Shown: positions 37,220-51,838, counted from the first letter of the stretch. The stretch: DNA of 64,000 bases from Anarhynchus alexandrinus (GCA_008711295.1 VUYV01000062.1:2070888-2134887), one strand, 5' to 3'. Translations and numbers: made by a program. The notes: a model not told the origin generated them from the letters alone.

Positions 37220-39547
37220 TTCAGTTTCAAGCAAGATGAGTCTCAGGCACTTTATTTTTAAGAGATGGTTTCCATCCTTCCTTTTTCTTGTTTTTGACAT
37301 CATTGCCTAATGCTGTGGTTTCCCTCAGAAGCGTTTTTGTAACTGTCTCCTGCTGAATCAGCAGCCTCTCATGCTGATTGTAACCGTGCCAGCTAGATCA
37401 GGTTCACCCTGTTCTGTGCAACCACCTATGAGTCTTAAACCATACAGAGAAACCCTGTGATTGAAAAACATAAGAGATCAAAATGTCAAGGGACCTTGAA
37501 AATTCAGGGGAGGTGAAGGAGGAGGGTATCCACGCCTAGAAAAAAACCCAACAGTAAATAAAAAATAAAACCACCTCAGGTTTGTGTTAGTCTATGGATC
37601 TGTACAAAGGCTTTATAGTCCCTTTGTAGGACTGCCAGCTAAGGAACGCTGGCATCTGCAATGGCAGGCACTGTTCCTAGATACTTTCAGGTGCCTCCCT
37701 GAGTCTGCATAGGCTTATACAAACACAGCTCCTTCCTTCTAGCAAAGTAATGGAACAATTACCCTCGGGAAAATGGTACTGAGGCACTTAGAAAATCTGT
37801 CCTGCACGCGTGACTCTCCACAAACCAAGTCTTTGCTTTCAGATCCCTTCTCAACTCTTTTTGAGCACAAATGCATAGTCTTAAACTTGCAGCCTTCACA
37901 AAACATTTCGATCACTTGCACAACATAGGCCAGACGCTGTATGAGAATGCCCTTAGCTTGGGTTGAACGAGGACATTTTTAAATATTCACATTCTGCTCA
38001 CAATGTTTTAAGTGCTAGACAGCCCCTGTAATTAGTGCTTATTTTCTCCCTTTTGGAAACCTGCATTTTGTATCACCTGAGCTTGTCTAATTTCAGATTC
38101 CAGTTACTGAATTTCATTTTTATTTATTTCTAGATTGAAGATTCCTTTATCAATGCAGATACATAAAATAACCCTCTAAATTTCTGTTAGGTAAACTATA
38201 GTAATGATAATTTATCGTAAGTATCAGATGATACAAAAGCCTGGCACAGCTTTTCCCAGAGACAGAAGTTTACTGAACATTTGTACCATTATTTATAATT
38301 ATACCCTATTTTATTATATCCAGATAGCATGGTAAAACTACTCACTGAGACTCTTTTGTTCTTGGCATTTTAAAAATAAAAACTTCAAACTGTTCTTACA
38401 GTTCCCAGTTTATAGTCATCAACAGAAATCTATCCTTTCTTCGGTTTTATTTCTGTGTACAATGGCTTTGTAACATATCTCTATATATCTTTTAGTAATT
38501 ATTTTCACTTTCTCTCCAAACAACAGCAACAAGCCACACCTAAAATCCTATTGCTTCTTTGCCCATGATTTCTAAATATTTAACAAGATAGTTCAAGCAT
38601 TCTCAAACTATGAATGTTTCTATTAAAACCAGAAAACCTTTACCTAATTTACATCTTTATTATTAGCATTATTATTATTATTTATGGACACCATGTAAGA
38701 TTCTAATCTTGACAATATATTTATTTCGACTACATATTCTAATCAGGTGCTTGATTATCTGGTCAGTTCTCATGTTTATAAAAGTCACCTATCAAAGATC
38801 ATCCTTTTCTATATGAGACCATACATTTCCAAATCATGAATGACACTGAAACAAATAAACCCACTAAAGTAAAAGCAGACTGCAATTCCTCTTTTCATCC
38901 ATTCAGTCTTTCCTAAATAAGTTATTATCTGCTGTTCTAATTTCCCAGTCCTGCAAATCTTCCCACTAGGGTTCAGTAGCAACTGTGGTCAAATTTATTA
39001 TTAGCAAGCAATTACAATCCTTAATTGTTTATTAGAAATTCAAAATTTTTACTTATCTGTGTATTCAATATTTCATAATAACGTATACGTGTTACTTAAT
39101 CAGTTTCCCTTCTGACAAGCATATTCATTTAAATGTAATTCAAGAATGGCCATATAACACGATACTGCTTGTTTCAAGTGTATTTCTACCTAAATCATTT
39201 CCCTTGTGTCAAGGATATCCCTCTATACTTTTAAAATCAATACAGTCCCAATCCTTTCTTGACCGGGAGTTCCCAAACCAAGCAAACAAGTAATCCCAAA
39301 ATACAACTCAGAAAGGCTAGCATTGAAGTTGAAAGCCAACTAAGGTTAAGTGATTAGTCCAGATTTTCCATCATTCAGAAACTTTCATTCTGACACTTCA
39401 TGGCCAAAATTCAGGTCTTTTCAGTATTCCGGTTTTAACTTATCTCACAAAACTCAAGACGAATGCCAAAAAAATGGTATGCAGATTTGAAGCTTTCAAG
39501 TCAATTTATAGGAGTTATACTCCACGCAAAACATTATTTTCCAGATA
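37220..39547. other. Noncoding stretch, nothing recognised
   Basis: AT-rich, with A/T tracts and TTATTATTATTATT at about 38666-38680. No gene, RNA or clear repeat family is seen. Confidence 0.6.
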
Positions 39548-39700
39548 ATCAGAGAGTCATAGGTGTGTCAGTTGGAAGGAAACCCTGAAGGTCAGTTAGT
39601 CCAATCTCCCCTTCAGGCACTAGAACCACCATGTCTTTCTGTAGTTGACTCTTGAAAACCTGCATAGACAGATTCCATAACATATCTGGGTAAACTGTTG
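39548..39700 (-). mobile_element. Old CR1 3'-end fragment
   Basis: Read on the given strand, this has AGAGAGTCATAGGTGTGTCA, GTTGGAAGGAAACCC, GGTCAGTTAGTCCAATCTCC and, about 80 bp on, TCTGGGTAAACTGTTGCAGT. These follow the order of the reverse complement of a CR1 3' region (hexamer-like tail, GTTGGAAGGGACC, GTCATCTAGTCCAACC, CTGGGCAACCTGTTCCAGT). Divergence is substantial, so this copy is older than the CR1 pieces at 5226 and 53722. No ORF remains. Confidence 0.78.
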
Positions 39701-40406
39701 CAGTCATGTAGCCATATTTGGAACATCATTGTCCATGATAAAATAACTAAAAACTCAGAACAATGTATTTCCAAGATCCATAAGTGTCAGAGGTTTTCAG
39801 CTGGTTTTGAAAGCCAAATGTCTGCCTTATTTAGTTATGGATGGGTAAATCTGTCAGTTACAGCTATCACAAAAGTTTGGTCTGTGTCAATCTACAATAT
39901 TTATCTCACAGTCCATATAAACTTTTCAGCTAACTTCAGATGCATGTAACTTTTAATTCATGAGCTGAGAGGAAAAAAAAAAGAAGGTATTGCTGGTGCC
40001 ACCAGACCAAAGGTATCAGGGCACAGCATTGTACTGCAGAGTAATAATAATTCCTTTCAAGGAATTCAAAGTGCATTGGTTAACTATTCCAAAACTCCTG
40101 AAGCAGATTTACTTTTGCACCCTTCCTAATATCTTGTGCCTGTCAATACCTGTCACCCATCTTTTTCTGGATAAATACTTCTCAATCAGTACAACTGAGA
40201 TAAATGAAATGCCTGTGGATATACACATGCATTAAATAGGTATACATGCTCAGAATCGCTAAGGGATGAGAGAATTGGCCAACCAGAATAAAGCACAGAA
40301 ATGGAAATCTTACATGAAGGACTGATGTCATTGTTTCAGTGACATTCCACGGGGAAAGGTTCTAAAATTCTAGCTGAAAAGTTTAGAAGACAGTCTCTCA
40401 GAGAAC

Positions 40407-40434
40407 ATATATATATATCTGTATACATGTATGC
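40407..40434. repeat. TA-rich microsatellite
   Basis: A short ATATATATATAT tract that runs into a TGTATACATGTATG segment. Confidence 0.75.
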
Positions 40435-42410
40435 ATTCATGTGTGCTCACATGGCCCTTTGTTTCCATTGTAGCTAAAGAAATAATTTTCTTTTAGATCA
40501 GCCATACTGACCTTGCTATCAACTACAATAGGATTGCTATCAAGAATCAAACAATGTAGTTTTAAGTCAGATCTGTTAAGCAAAAACATAGATTGAAATG
40601 GTTTCTCAGGGGGTACGTACTCAACATTGCCCACAGAGGACCAACTGCAACCTTTTTGGCACCTCTTTTTGAGGGGTAAGGAAGGATGGGTTATTAACCC
40701 CAGATAAAGGTAGTATAGACATCACAGCCTAGAATTAATGGTTACAAGCTAGAATTGAACTAGTAGTAGTCTAACTGTTATGACACAGAGGTCAACACTC
40801 TGTAAAGCAACTAAGAAAACCATGGGCCTAAGAAAGTTTGCATATAAAAGTGGAAAACTGCAACTTCCCTCTACTGAGCAGGAGCTACCTGAAGATGACC
40901 CTGAAGATGACACACAAGGCACACAACACAGCAGAGCGATCAAAGATGGCCAGTTAAAACCTTGGCACTTACAAAATGTCACCACAGTACCTGCAGAGTC
41001 TGAAGGCTGCCAAATACAGGCAGTCTACAAAGAGAGGTTTTAAAGTTCAAAACCTCAAACTTAGTTATATGAAGTGAGTGGAAATCCATGGCAGAAAGGT
41101 AGAGTGAGCTGAAAGGAGCACAAGGGCTTTGTGGAAAGAGGAAGAAATGGCTTTGGAATTGGATGCGGCTGTGTGAAAGCAGCTTAGCGTTTGGGAAGTA
41201 TCAGGTGGCTTTGGAGTGGGACTAGAATAAGAAGGGGGGACTGAGGAACTCCAGGAGAGACTGAAGTCGCCACGGGCTAGCCTCCTGCCCCAGCAGAACA
41301 CCCTAAATACATTTCAGACTGAAAACATCCTCAGGACTGGCATGAATACACCTACCCCCCTTTCCCACATCGGGCCATGTGCTTAATGCCCCAATTAGCA
41401 TAACTTCTACTAAGCACTAGAGTCTGCAGTTTTCAAATACACAAGCAGAGTTTTTACTGCACTAATAACTGTTTCCAGTTACATTTAGACTACCTGGCAA
41501 AAAGCAGCCACTGAACAGCTTGTTATGGGTACTCGAATTCACTCACAGCCTGCTCCCCTCTCCAAAACCCCTGGTGGAAAAAACAATCTGTTGACTGTCC
41601 TGATCTGTGCCGCTCCTAACCTGTTAGATGTTCAGAACTGACTCTGTTCCTTATGTTTATTCCTTGACCTCTCCACTCCCTTTGTTTGCCTTCCTGTGTG
41701 CATCCAAGGTTTTAAAACTTTTACTGAAATCATTTAATGAGACTTCTTATACAGTAAAATGCTCTACAGTCACAGGTTGAATAAGGCCAGTGCCCTGCAA
41801 AAAGATTATATGGATGTGCAGAAGGGGTCATGAGCCAGGGAAAATGGTTACCGTTGAGAAGGTATCAGCTAATTCTTGGCTCTGTCCTTTGAAAGAAAAT
41901 AGGTTTAGTAAATGAATCATCATGAAGTTTTAACGATTACTTCACTTCCATACTCCCTCCAGCTTGTACATTTGTGTTTCCACCTTTCCTTGCTCAAAAG
42001 ATTGCAGATTTTCTTAATTTCACACAATAAGGACTATAGCTTCACATTAAGATCGGAGTCAAATCTGCAAAACTCGGGGAAACTTGTAACAGCTAATTTT
42101 AAGATTATATCCCACTATCGAGTTACAGAATTATTATGTTCATTAATGCAGCTGTGGCTGCAAAAACCCAATGTGTTTACCACTGAAATAGCTCTGTGAG
42201 AAAGCATTATGCCTTCTTCAAGAAGTTGTACAAAACCCCTGAATTTCTCCTGCAACCATTCTGTTTGTTTCTACAAAGCGTTCACTATTTTATAACTTTT
42301 ACCTGACAGACCATAGAGATAATACTTTTTCAGGCTAAATGAATTAATCTTTGCTGGACAGATTTCATAGCTATATAGTGGATATAGATTATGTGTGAAT
42401 GGGGGTGAAC

Positions 42411-42430
42411 TGAAATCTAATTAGATTTCA
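42411..42430. repeat. Perfect 20-bp palindrome with TAATTA centre
   Basis: TGAAATCTAATTAGATTTCA equals its own reverse complement. The centre TAATTA is a classic paired homeodomain core, so a dimeric homeodomain site is one possible reading. An extruded hairpin or chance are others. No neighbouring gene start helps to decide. Confidence 0.9.
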
Positions 42431-45400
42431 TTTTAAGTCTAGCTGCTGCAATTATGACTTCTGAATAAAAGTGGTTGTTATTTAGCAGGGTAGCCTAAGC
42501 AATGCACGTAATTATTATAATTATTATGTACCTAATGATATCTAATAGGAGTCAGCATTGTAAATAAATGCTGTAGACTGTTCAGCAGGGTGGCCTGCAC
42601 TTTGCAGAAAACTACATAACAAAGGTTAATAAATATGTTTGCAGATGATTGTTTTACAGGAACCCTGGGCAGCACTATCTGTTGGAGATTAGCTACATTA
42701 GGACTCAACAGACCAGAAAACATCCAGAATAATAGTCTTGGTGCTAGCTTATAGATGCAGTGTATTAAAATAACTAAGCCAAATTCCTTCTTTCCCCAAT
42801 TCCCAATTGTCCTCAAGTATAAGCTATACTGTTAATTTTTTATAAGATCACTCAGTGGAAAAAATTCAACTTCTTTATTTATTGAATGCTATAAATCAGA
42901 GAAGGTGAAATCAACCAGACGATCAGTTCTTCTGTTCCAAGCTCCTATTTAATTCTTAGAATTTAAGAATATAAAACGGATACTGCTGTTTGAAGTGTGG
43001 ATTATAATAGCTGCAGATGCTGCCTAACCCCTATTTGCACTGTATTAGCAGAAGAATTGTATTTATGTAATGAAGACAATGTCCACTGCTGATATAGATG
43101 ACACATTATAGATTTAAAATTGCATGTGTTTGCAAAGTGCATTTCAGAACCTTCAATTTCCAAAGTCCATTGTGTTTTCAATTATCTTCCCACCCAGGCA
43201 AACTACAGAGAGACTAATCAAGCATAATGTCCTCACATAATTCCCACTATGCCTTCCTTAGAGAGGTCAAAGGGCACTGTCAGATCACGATTGCAGCTTG
43301 CTCTGCCATGGGAAACACTGGTATGATTTACAGTTTATAGTCTCCATCACTAAATGTAGCCATTAGTAACAGCATGCCTAGCTACAAAATAATTAAGCAT
43401 TTTGTTATTTAAAGTTTTCCCACATGACTTTTGAGATAAGTTTAACATTTTAAAATTATTTTGGTAGTGGCCAGTTAGGTTCAAGAAAGCAAAAGATACC
43501 ACCCTGTCGTAAATATTCCAGTGATGTGTTTAAGGATCATGCATTGATTTGACTATATATATTTGTTTTTGAATAACACGTTATGCAGGCTGCAAATGAG
43601 GGGAAAGGATATGTATCTCACGTGTTAGTAGATGGATTATTAACTTATTGCTGTCCTAGAATAAAAGGGCATAATCCAGATAGTCACCTAATTGCCTCCA
43701 GAATTGGAGGTTTGTGGGTCATCACATAAAAGATATCCCCAAGAGAACCTTCCATCAGAGATGAGAATCGGCCACTCACTCACTCACCCCTGTGTTGAGA
43801 CTGCTCATGTTAAACTATCATTGCTGTGAGAATGAGCACATTGTTACACTTCTCTATCACATACAACAGGCATTGGCATTATCAGGTCTTCTGGGAAAGA
43901 GAAAATTTATCTCAGATTCTGCGAATGACTTCATTTTGTACACCCAAAGGATGAGACCTCTAGGACAGTTGAACAGAAGGATAAGGGTAAAAATCATCCC
44001 TATCGATATGTGCGCCCTTTCCTCTCTTTGCTATTAGTAGAAGGCAGACCAGCTTAGAAGTCATATACAAGCCATAATGCATAACTAGAAACAGTACATT
44101 ACAACATGTGCCTCAGAATATGGTCCTTTAAAAATGTGAAGCATATACCAATAACAATAATGAAATATTGCCTTTAACCTAAGTTAGGTTTATTAGAATC
44201 TACTGAAGGTGAAAGTAATCGGTCAACTGAACATTATTTTACAGTATTAAAAAAAGTAGCAATGTTTTTGGAACAAACAAGAGGACTCCCTTCTGGTTCA
44301 GCTTTCAATACAGGAATAATGTGAAATTATGAAATTGATTCAGCTCAGAAAAAGCATAATTTTTTAATCACAATATTTTTTAAGCCACAAATGGAATTCA
44401 TTTTAACAATTCATGAATTAAAGATACGCTTTGAAATTGAGTCCAGCTTCCTAAAAGCATATATAATATATCTACTCAGCAAACTTAGGCACTAATGTAA
44501 ACCAAGTTCTATTTACATTTTGATTGCTGCCTCATATCTATCAATTAATGTACTGTACTCATAAAACACAACCTTCAACACCCAGCTAACATGAAGAACT
44601 TCCATACACATTTCAGGCTCAGTGTCTACAGACTAATTTGTTGGCAACGCTATGTGCAAAGTTAAGTATTGTACTTGTGGTTTTATCTTATCTAAAATTT
44701 ATTTATCTAATATTCTATCAACCAATTTTTCTTCGGTGAATTCCATGCCTTAAAAGATACAGCCTAACACAACATTAAAGCAACAAAAAGCAGCCTGTTG
44801 CATACATGTTAAGAGAGCTCTAACTAATTGCATTTGAAGTCACAAACCCCATTTTTTCACTGATACCAGTAATAATTTTGACTCAGCGAACTAACATTTC
44901 CCTCATTAAAAAAAACCAAACAAACCATAACAGAACAAAAAACTGCTCTCCTTAACTTTCCATTGGCTTTAACAGAAGTTTTTGGTGTGCATAGCCAACA
45001 AGTTGGGTCTACCTGTTCGGCTCTGGCCACAGAAATACATGGGAGGTCAATGTGCTTAAAAAGTGACCCTTTACTCAGTGAATAAAACAGCCTACAAAAG
45101 AGGGCAAAACCCACTTGCTTTTTACATACGTATGATTTCAAGAGTATTATGCAGGCAAACAAGGGAAGCTGAACTGGTGTTAATGCGTGTGTACGTGTGC
45201 ATTTATATATGACTGACCTGCAAAACAAGCCAAAATATGCCCAAAACGCTGGATTTGATTAGACAGATAGCAAGTTGAATATTCAAATGGAAAAACAGAA
45301 TTCAAAGTATCAGTAACAATTGCAAAGCTCATCCCAGTTTATAAATATAAATGCAAGCTATGAATGCTACAGAACTAAACCCACTCCTCTCTCTCCTTCT

Positions 45401-45891
45401 CTCACCCACTTAAATCAGCACTTTCAGTAATCTGGATCCAGTTTATTGATTACTCTAGCTGCTAGGAAGGAGGTGGTTGCTTACACTGAAAGAAACAACT
45501 CAGCATGTCAGAGAAGGGCCTTTCAGAATAGGCCACAGCTCAGTGCTTCAAACTTCTTTAAAGCAAGAAAGATTATTTATTTAAAACAGGTTGACTGTTT
45601 GTGTTTTGTTCTGTGTTCAAATCCCTGGACAGCCACCATGTGTCTTTCCCGTGAAGCTGATGCTGTGCATACAAATGGTTTGTTAGTCATGGCTACACTG
45701 GGCTATTTAAGCAGATCAGAGGCTACACAGAACAACATCAGCGTGAAGTGAGGAATAGAAACTGTTTTGCTTTGAGAAAGAATGATACCATAAGGAACTT
45801 AGTATGCTAAAACAGGGCTGGGGCACGCATGTAGGCAATACAGCTGGCGGAGTTAGCAATCACTTGTATGCAAATAGGTTGATGAAAAGCT

Positions 45892-46080
45892 TTGTGCCAT
45901 CGCAGTGGGTCAATGCTCACCAGGGTGGATTTCATGGCACTGGCCACTGAGCTCTTGAAAGATCAGGTTGCAGCATCTCAGTTGAAAAGATCTCTTGCAG
46001 AGATCTTTGCTAGTTCATTTCAAAATCTGGCTCCAGTAGTATCAGTTATACTGGATGAGACTGCAAATTTGTTCCGGTAA
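45892..46080 (+). other. Short open frame, unassigned
   Basis: A 62-codon frame whose second half has an evenly mixed, helix-like composition (for example SLAEIFASSFQNLAPV). There is no upstream acceptor that I trust, no recognisable family and no continuation, so it may be chance or a decayed fragment. It is listed only because its composition stands out from neighbouring frames. Confidence 0.12.
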
Positions 46081-49000
46081 CTAGAGCTTGCTCGTATTTA
46101 TTGCACATCCCCCTAAGAGCCTCCTTCTCAAGGAGGAAGTCTGGTGCACAGTATCGGGAAGCTAAATTTGGGAGCTTCTGTCTCAAAGCTTTCTATACAT
46201 TCGACCATTTTCTGTGTAATTGGCACACCTATGTAGGTGCTACCTAGGTGAATAAGCCTTGGAACTCATGTGCCTCAGTTATGCACTATGCTCAGGGTAA
46301 AGATAACCATTTAATTATAACATGCTAAAATGGAAATACTGCCATTATGCCTCAAAAGAGATGTTTCTATGAGAAGGAAGGTTTGTCATTACGTGAAGCG
46401 TTGAAATTTATGATGTTTAATCTACCAGAAATCACTTTTCTGCAAATAGACTTCCAAAGTTGACTATAATCTTGTCTTTTTTTTCTCCTCATTCCTTTAT
46501 TTTCCTGCACTGAAAGGCTTCTACTGAACACAATAAAATAAAAAAAACCACAAACCTGCTACCAGGAAATTATTTGTTTGTCCTTACATAGCAACTCAGC
46601 AGAGGGATGAGCAGCAACTTAAGTTATTTTTATTTTTTGTTAATATTATTTACAGATTATTTTGTTATAAATCTTTTGGTTTCTCCTTAAAAGAGACCTA
46701 ACAACTAACTTCCTCTGTTTAAAGGCCAATCTTGACAGCAGCTGAAAGAGATGTTGTTCTTGAAACATTATTCAGCTCAAAGCAATGTGTTTTTTCCATC
46801 TTTTCAATTCCCAGTCCTTAAAAAAAAACTTGCTGACTGAGGACATCTCAAACATATTCAGCTTTTAAGATGCAAGGAGGTGATAAAGCCAGATAAGTTC
46901 CTAAAACTGCAGAAAATAAGTAACTTCACATATTGTAGTCTTGAGCACATGTGTATTCACTGTTTTACAGAGACCCTTGCCATCTCACCAATTCTCTCTG
47001 TGATATTTAGAAGTTTCCCTTCTTGTCTCCGAACCCAGCAAAGACACTAAAGAATGTGGGAAAATTTCTCCATCTTTGCATTCACTTCTGGTGAAAAAAA
47101 GAAATTCAATAAAAATATAGTGAACATTATGAAACAGTTATCAGCATTAGGCCCTCAGAATGAGCGGCATGTACGTATAGTTTGTCTCTGGATTTTCTCC
47201 AGTCATGAAAACATCAAGCATCATATTGGAGTAAGCCTTTCAAGTATCTTCTCTTGATTCTGCATGGATTGAAAACATAATTGTTTGTTAAATCTCCCTC
47301 AGAAGAAATTATTAAATCAATTTGGATTTGTGTAGATTTATGTATTCAGATAGAAACAGGAAATAAATGGATTTTTATGATAAGCCTATGTTTGGGAGGA
47401 TTATTTCAATTTGCTACATGGATATGACCTACATTTTCAAAAAACAGTAACAATTTCCCAAGAAGACTTTGATACTATCTATGCTTGTCAATTCGTTGTG
47501 ATTGAGAACAAACTGTTTCTGAAATTTGAAAAAAAAAAAAAATGTAATCATGTNAGAGATACCTTTTCATTTCTGGTATTTATAATTGAAGATTGTGTAA
47601 AGAAAGATTGCATGTTGCTTCCCCATCAACACTGAGTTTCTTTACTTTTTGAAACTCTTGGTCTGTATACACTTGCACAGTTTTTTGGTTGACTAGCTCA
47701 AGGAAAAAAACAAGCAGCTTTATTACACAGAATCTTTAGAGACGAAACCTGTAGTTTTATATGAAGATCTATTTAAGGACAAGGATTTTAATCTAGCAGA
47801 GCACCACAAATCTGGGTAAACAAAAGTTTGTCATATGAAAGCATTTACAGTGTGTATTAAGAGGAAAAAGTTACATTTCTTATGAACTCAGAACTAAGGC
47901 TAATTTGAATGTCAGCTTTTCAACTTGTGACTTCAAAGGTCTGTTTTGGCTTTTCGTGCTGGTTTCCATTGCATTTCATTGCATTTCCAACACAGTGTGG
48001 GGAAAAAAAACCAACTCGAATGCTAGGTATGTACTCTTGTCTTACAGATAAAAAAATTGGGTTTCAATTTTGGTTACTTTCATCGTTCGAGGTATTATTT
48101 TGAAGATTACTCATGTACTATTGCTTATAAAAAATATCCTGACAGCAAACTCATGTCCAGATAAACTGGAATCCAGTTAAAACTTACTGACATCAGAGAA
48201 TATTTATTATTTTGTATTTATGCTTTTAGTCCCTTCCATGCATTAACTGAAGCCCAATCTGCCATGATTGTTTTAATTTACCAGTATAACAGAGGCTTCA
48301 TCTCCTTCTTCCCTCCTGGAACACTTTGGGTCATTAAGGACAGTTCTAGTTGACTCTTACACTCAGGACAGTTATTTAATAACTTTGAAAGTCAGAATTT
48401 AATAGTATATCCCTTTAACTGCACGGGTCTTATATCCAAACCCACCTAAATTTTTTTCACATTTAGGTTTGCCTGCTATAGGCACCTAAAAAGGGATGGC
48501 AGTTACCCATGAGAATATTCAACCTAGACTGAAAATCTAGACTACAAGGTGGTCTGTGGTAGGAAGGGCAAAGTAAGGAGGACTTGTAAATACCTTCTAA
48601 AGGGAATTCAGAAGGTAACCCTTTGTGTAAGCTCTGAGTAGAGCTTGTGGTGCATGCCTCAAATAAGAAAGAGGTGAGCATGGTGCTCACCATATTCAGC
48701 AGATCAGCCAGGCAGACAACTCAATCTTGCTCCTGCTGGAGATAGGTGCTTGTTGACTGCATAGTGAAACTTTCTACTCATCCCCAGTGAGTAATCACCA
48801 TAGTATTTTCACTTGAGTACAGAGTTCATAGCACTGAACTTCTAAAACAGTGAGAGGTTAAATTAACCAGCACTCAAAGTCAGTTAAGACGGGGTTCTCA
48901 GCAGGAGTATATTGCATAGTTATTGTGATCAGCTATCAAAGGACGTGTTATTTTTATAGTACTACAGTAGGATAAGTGGTAACTTAGGTTATCCGCATCA

Positions 49001-51759
49001 CCGTGCCTCTCGTGGTGCATCAGATAAGAAATTTATACAAGAGAACTATCTATGCATCACATACATTATCATAATTCCCAATAAAACTGACTGAGTTCTC
49101 ATTGTTCAGTTTAGCATAACAATAGCAATCTTGGAATCAATTCAGATTAAGTACAGTCAGTTTATAAACAGTATCCAATTAAACTTCTTGGAATATGTTA
49201 CCTATAAGTTTCTGAGAAATAGGCTGATGTAGTTTAAAAGCTTTTTCTTAATTCTTTCATGGACTGAAATTGTAGAGTTTATATACAATGTTTTAATGAT
49301 GTCCCTTGCAACATAAGTGTGACCACTAGGCCTAAAATCTTGCAAGAAATTAACTGCCCTATTGAAATTAATATTTTAGTTTGGATGTATACCAAGGTGC
49401 ATCAGATCCCACGTGTTCAGGTAAGGTTAAGGAATACTCAGAAAAGAAGCCTTTTCGAGAAACTGGCACGGAAGATATGGTACATTGAGTTTCTCCCTCA
49501 GGTTTTGAACAGAAAGATTTTCCCTATGTAGCACGAAGATATTTTTCTGCTGAAATAAATGCATTCAAATAAGATATAAGATTAGAGGTCTGAATTTCTA
49601 TAGCCACTACTGGCCCAGTTGACCACAGTTTATTTATCAAGCTGCTAATTCTCATGTCCTAATCAAATACAAGACTCAGATAATTGCATTCTATTTGACT
49701 AAATTATTTCCATTGTGTTTTAAACTGCAGTATCAAGTAGCTGCGTGATGTTCAGATTTGGGGAGGATATAGAAAAAGTCAGTGTTCCCAGAAAAGGATA
49801 GCCTAAACCTTTCTACTGGATTTCTATACAAGTTGGACACTGACCTACTTTAGCACCAAACTCTGTATCTTTAAAGAACAAACTGTAAACTTTTAAAGTG
49901 AAGTACCCTCAATGAAGATAAACTCAAGGGATGTTTCTCTGCCCTTCCTAATAAGGAAGCTTTAATTCAGATGCTTGGCTGAAGTCAGTCTGAACAGATT
50001 TCATCACATCATTCTTTGTCTGAGGGAAACAATGGCGTTCTCAAATTATCTGAACAGACATAATGCTGGGAAATGCAGTTTATCACAAGCAAGAGGAAGA
50101 TACAGTGAGAATTACTGGTTAAAATACTGACAGCACATTGCTGATGTACAAAAAGTACAGGTGTGGAAGGAGGTGAAAGTTTATGTTTAGTTTGGCATGT
50201 CACTCATGTTAGCTCGAGCCTTATCATGTTGCTTCTGATCAACACAGCATTTACCAAAGCTCTTAGAAGGAAAAGGAGTTTACAAAGATGAATGAAGGTG
50301 TGGGGGGCTGGAAAGTAAGAGAAAACTAAAGCAACAGGTGACAATTTACTAGTTTTAGTAGTTTATTAATAACTTCTACCATCGTGAGAGGTAAAACAGC
50401 TTATGCAAAAAATTATGTTTAAGGTGACAATATATTTTACTGTTAAAAGAGTGTCCATCTTGGGCAAAAGTTATAGTTATTACTTCCATACAGAAGCACA
50501 GGAAAAGTCACAGCTAGATAATTTGCATATGATATTGCAAAATTGCCTACCTGGGTCTAGCTGGAAAGCTAAGTGATTATTTGGGTAAACATTTGCTGTG
50601 GTTGCACAGGCTAGTGAAGTGAACGTGAGGTATTTGACATAACCTATGTGTTTCAGAGGAGATCAAAATGGTAGAGTGAATTGTATAATGAAAGGGTGGG
50701 GGGCAAGAAGAGAGATTTAAGCAAAGAATTTGATACTGAGCACACAGGAAATTAATCACTAATGCCGAAGAATCATAGCCCCCTGCCTCCAATCATGGTA
50801 TGGTTGCAGAGATGAAAAAATCTCAATATACTATTGAAAAGCTTGCATCATGTCTAATGCACAGATGACTGAGGATTCCCCACATACCAGATCAAGAGCC
50901 TAGTTATTGACTCTTCTAAGCAACACCTTCTGAAAGCACCGAGCACTACCAAGACAATCCTTTTCATGTACGTTCCAGTTTTCCTGCTATTTTAATCTCC
51001 AAATTAGACCTTTAGAATTATCCTGTGGTTACTTCACTGACATACTACGACATGCCAGAGACACATGGTACTCACCAAAGCTGCCTTTCTTAAAATCAAA
51101 GAGTCAGGATTTGGAAAGAAGAAGTGATTGTGGTACGTATAGACAGAAATAAGGAACAGATACAGAACAACTACAGCATCTTGAATGTTACTGCCAAGCT
51201 ATCCAAATGAGAGTCCTATCCTTATTTCCAGACTAGTTACTGTGAAGTCCCATCATCTGTTATCAGTCTTGGCACAGGCTGCCATATAAAGGTTATCAGG
51301 TAGATATAAACATGCTTAGTCATAGTATTACTGATGACAGTGTAGAAGAAAAAGGGACCACAAGCCATCAGCAGTGGCAGTCTGGGCAACATGCACCTAT
51401 TTGTTTCTTGCAACAATTTGTTGACTTCGAAGTCTCACGTTTCTTTGTATCTCCCATCAGGAAATTGTTAACGAATAACAAAACAAAGCTATCATATAGA
51501 AGTAAATAGTTTTGATCCCTTGGAAGGTCGTTGCCAGTGTCTCCCAAAAACTACCACTCAAACCAGCTGGATCTGATGTTCAACTACAATAACAGTGGAA
51601 GAGAAAGGCAACGAGAGGCTTATGGCTCTGGTGAGGTTTCTTGCTTTATGGGTTTTTTTGATGTCCTGAGGACTTTCATGTAACAGTAAGTGGAAGCATT
51701 ACCCAAGATGAGTGCAGAATTATTTCACCTTTATCCGTAAAGAAGGAGATGCTGTTCAG
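46081..51759. other. Noncoding stretch, nothing recognised
   Basis: AT-rich. It holds a small hairpin (48673-48691), a string TATAGGCACCTAAAAAGGGA near 48477 that resembles another old amniote repeat, and a single ambiguous base at 47554 close to an A-run. Open frames are short and unconvincing. Confidence 0.6.
48673..48691. repeat. Small perfect hairpin
   Basis: GGTGAGCA, a 3-base loop TGG, then TGCTCACC: an 8-bp perfect stem. It is too short and isolated to call an RNA gene. Confidence 0.7.
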
Positions 51760-51838
51760 CATAGAATCATAGAATCATTTAGGTTGGAAAAGACCTTTAA
51801 GATCATCAAGTCCAACCATTAACTGTCATGTTACCTCA
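51760..51838 (-). mobile_element. CR1 3'-terminal fragment
   Basis: CATAGAATCATAGAATCATT followed by TAGGTTGGAAAAGACC and AGATCATCAAGTCCAACC is the reverse complement of a CR1 tail. The terminal hexamer-like repeats are intact at 51760-51776. Similarity fades after about 51838. The GGAAAAGACC type of tail differs from the subfamily that supplied the neighbouring fragment at 52072, so the two are probably separate insertions. Confidence 0.9.

Larger units (their letters stand above)
39701..45891. other. Noncoding stretch with a palindrome and microsatellite
   Basis: No gene is supported. It contains a TA-rich tract at 40407-40434, a repeated GAAGATGAC codon pair inside a chance frame near 40892, a perfect palindrome at 42411-42430, and an A/C-rich tract at about 44907-44942. 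The 123-codon minus frame at 44857-45228 is interrupted by low-complexity sequence and has no recognisable domain. Confidence 0.6.

Noticed and set aside
40780..41043. Acidic 87-codon frame with repeated GAAGATGAC
   Set aside because: The opposite strand is open over the same bases, and the acidic look comes from a small local codon repeat.
44857..45228. 123-codon minus-strand frame
   Set aside because: Part is a translation of an A/C-rich low-complexity tract, with no family signature.
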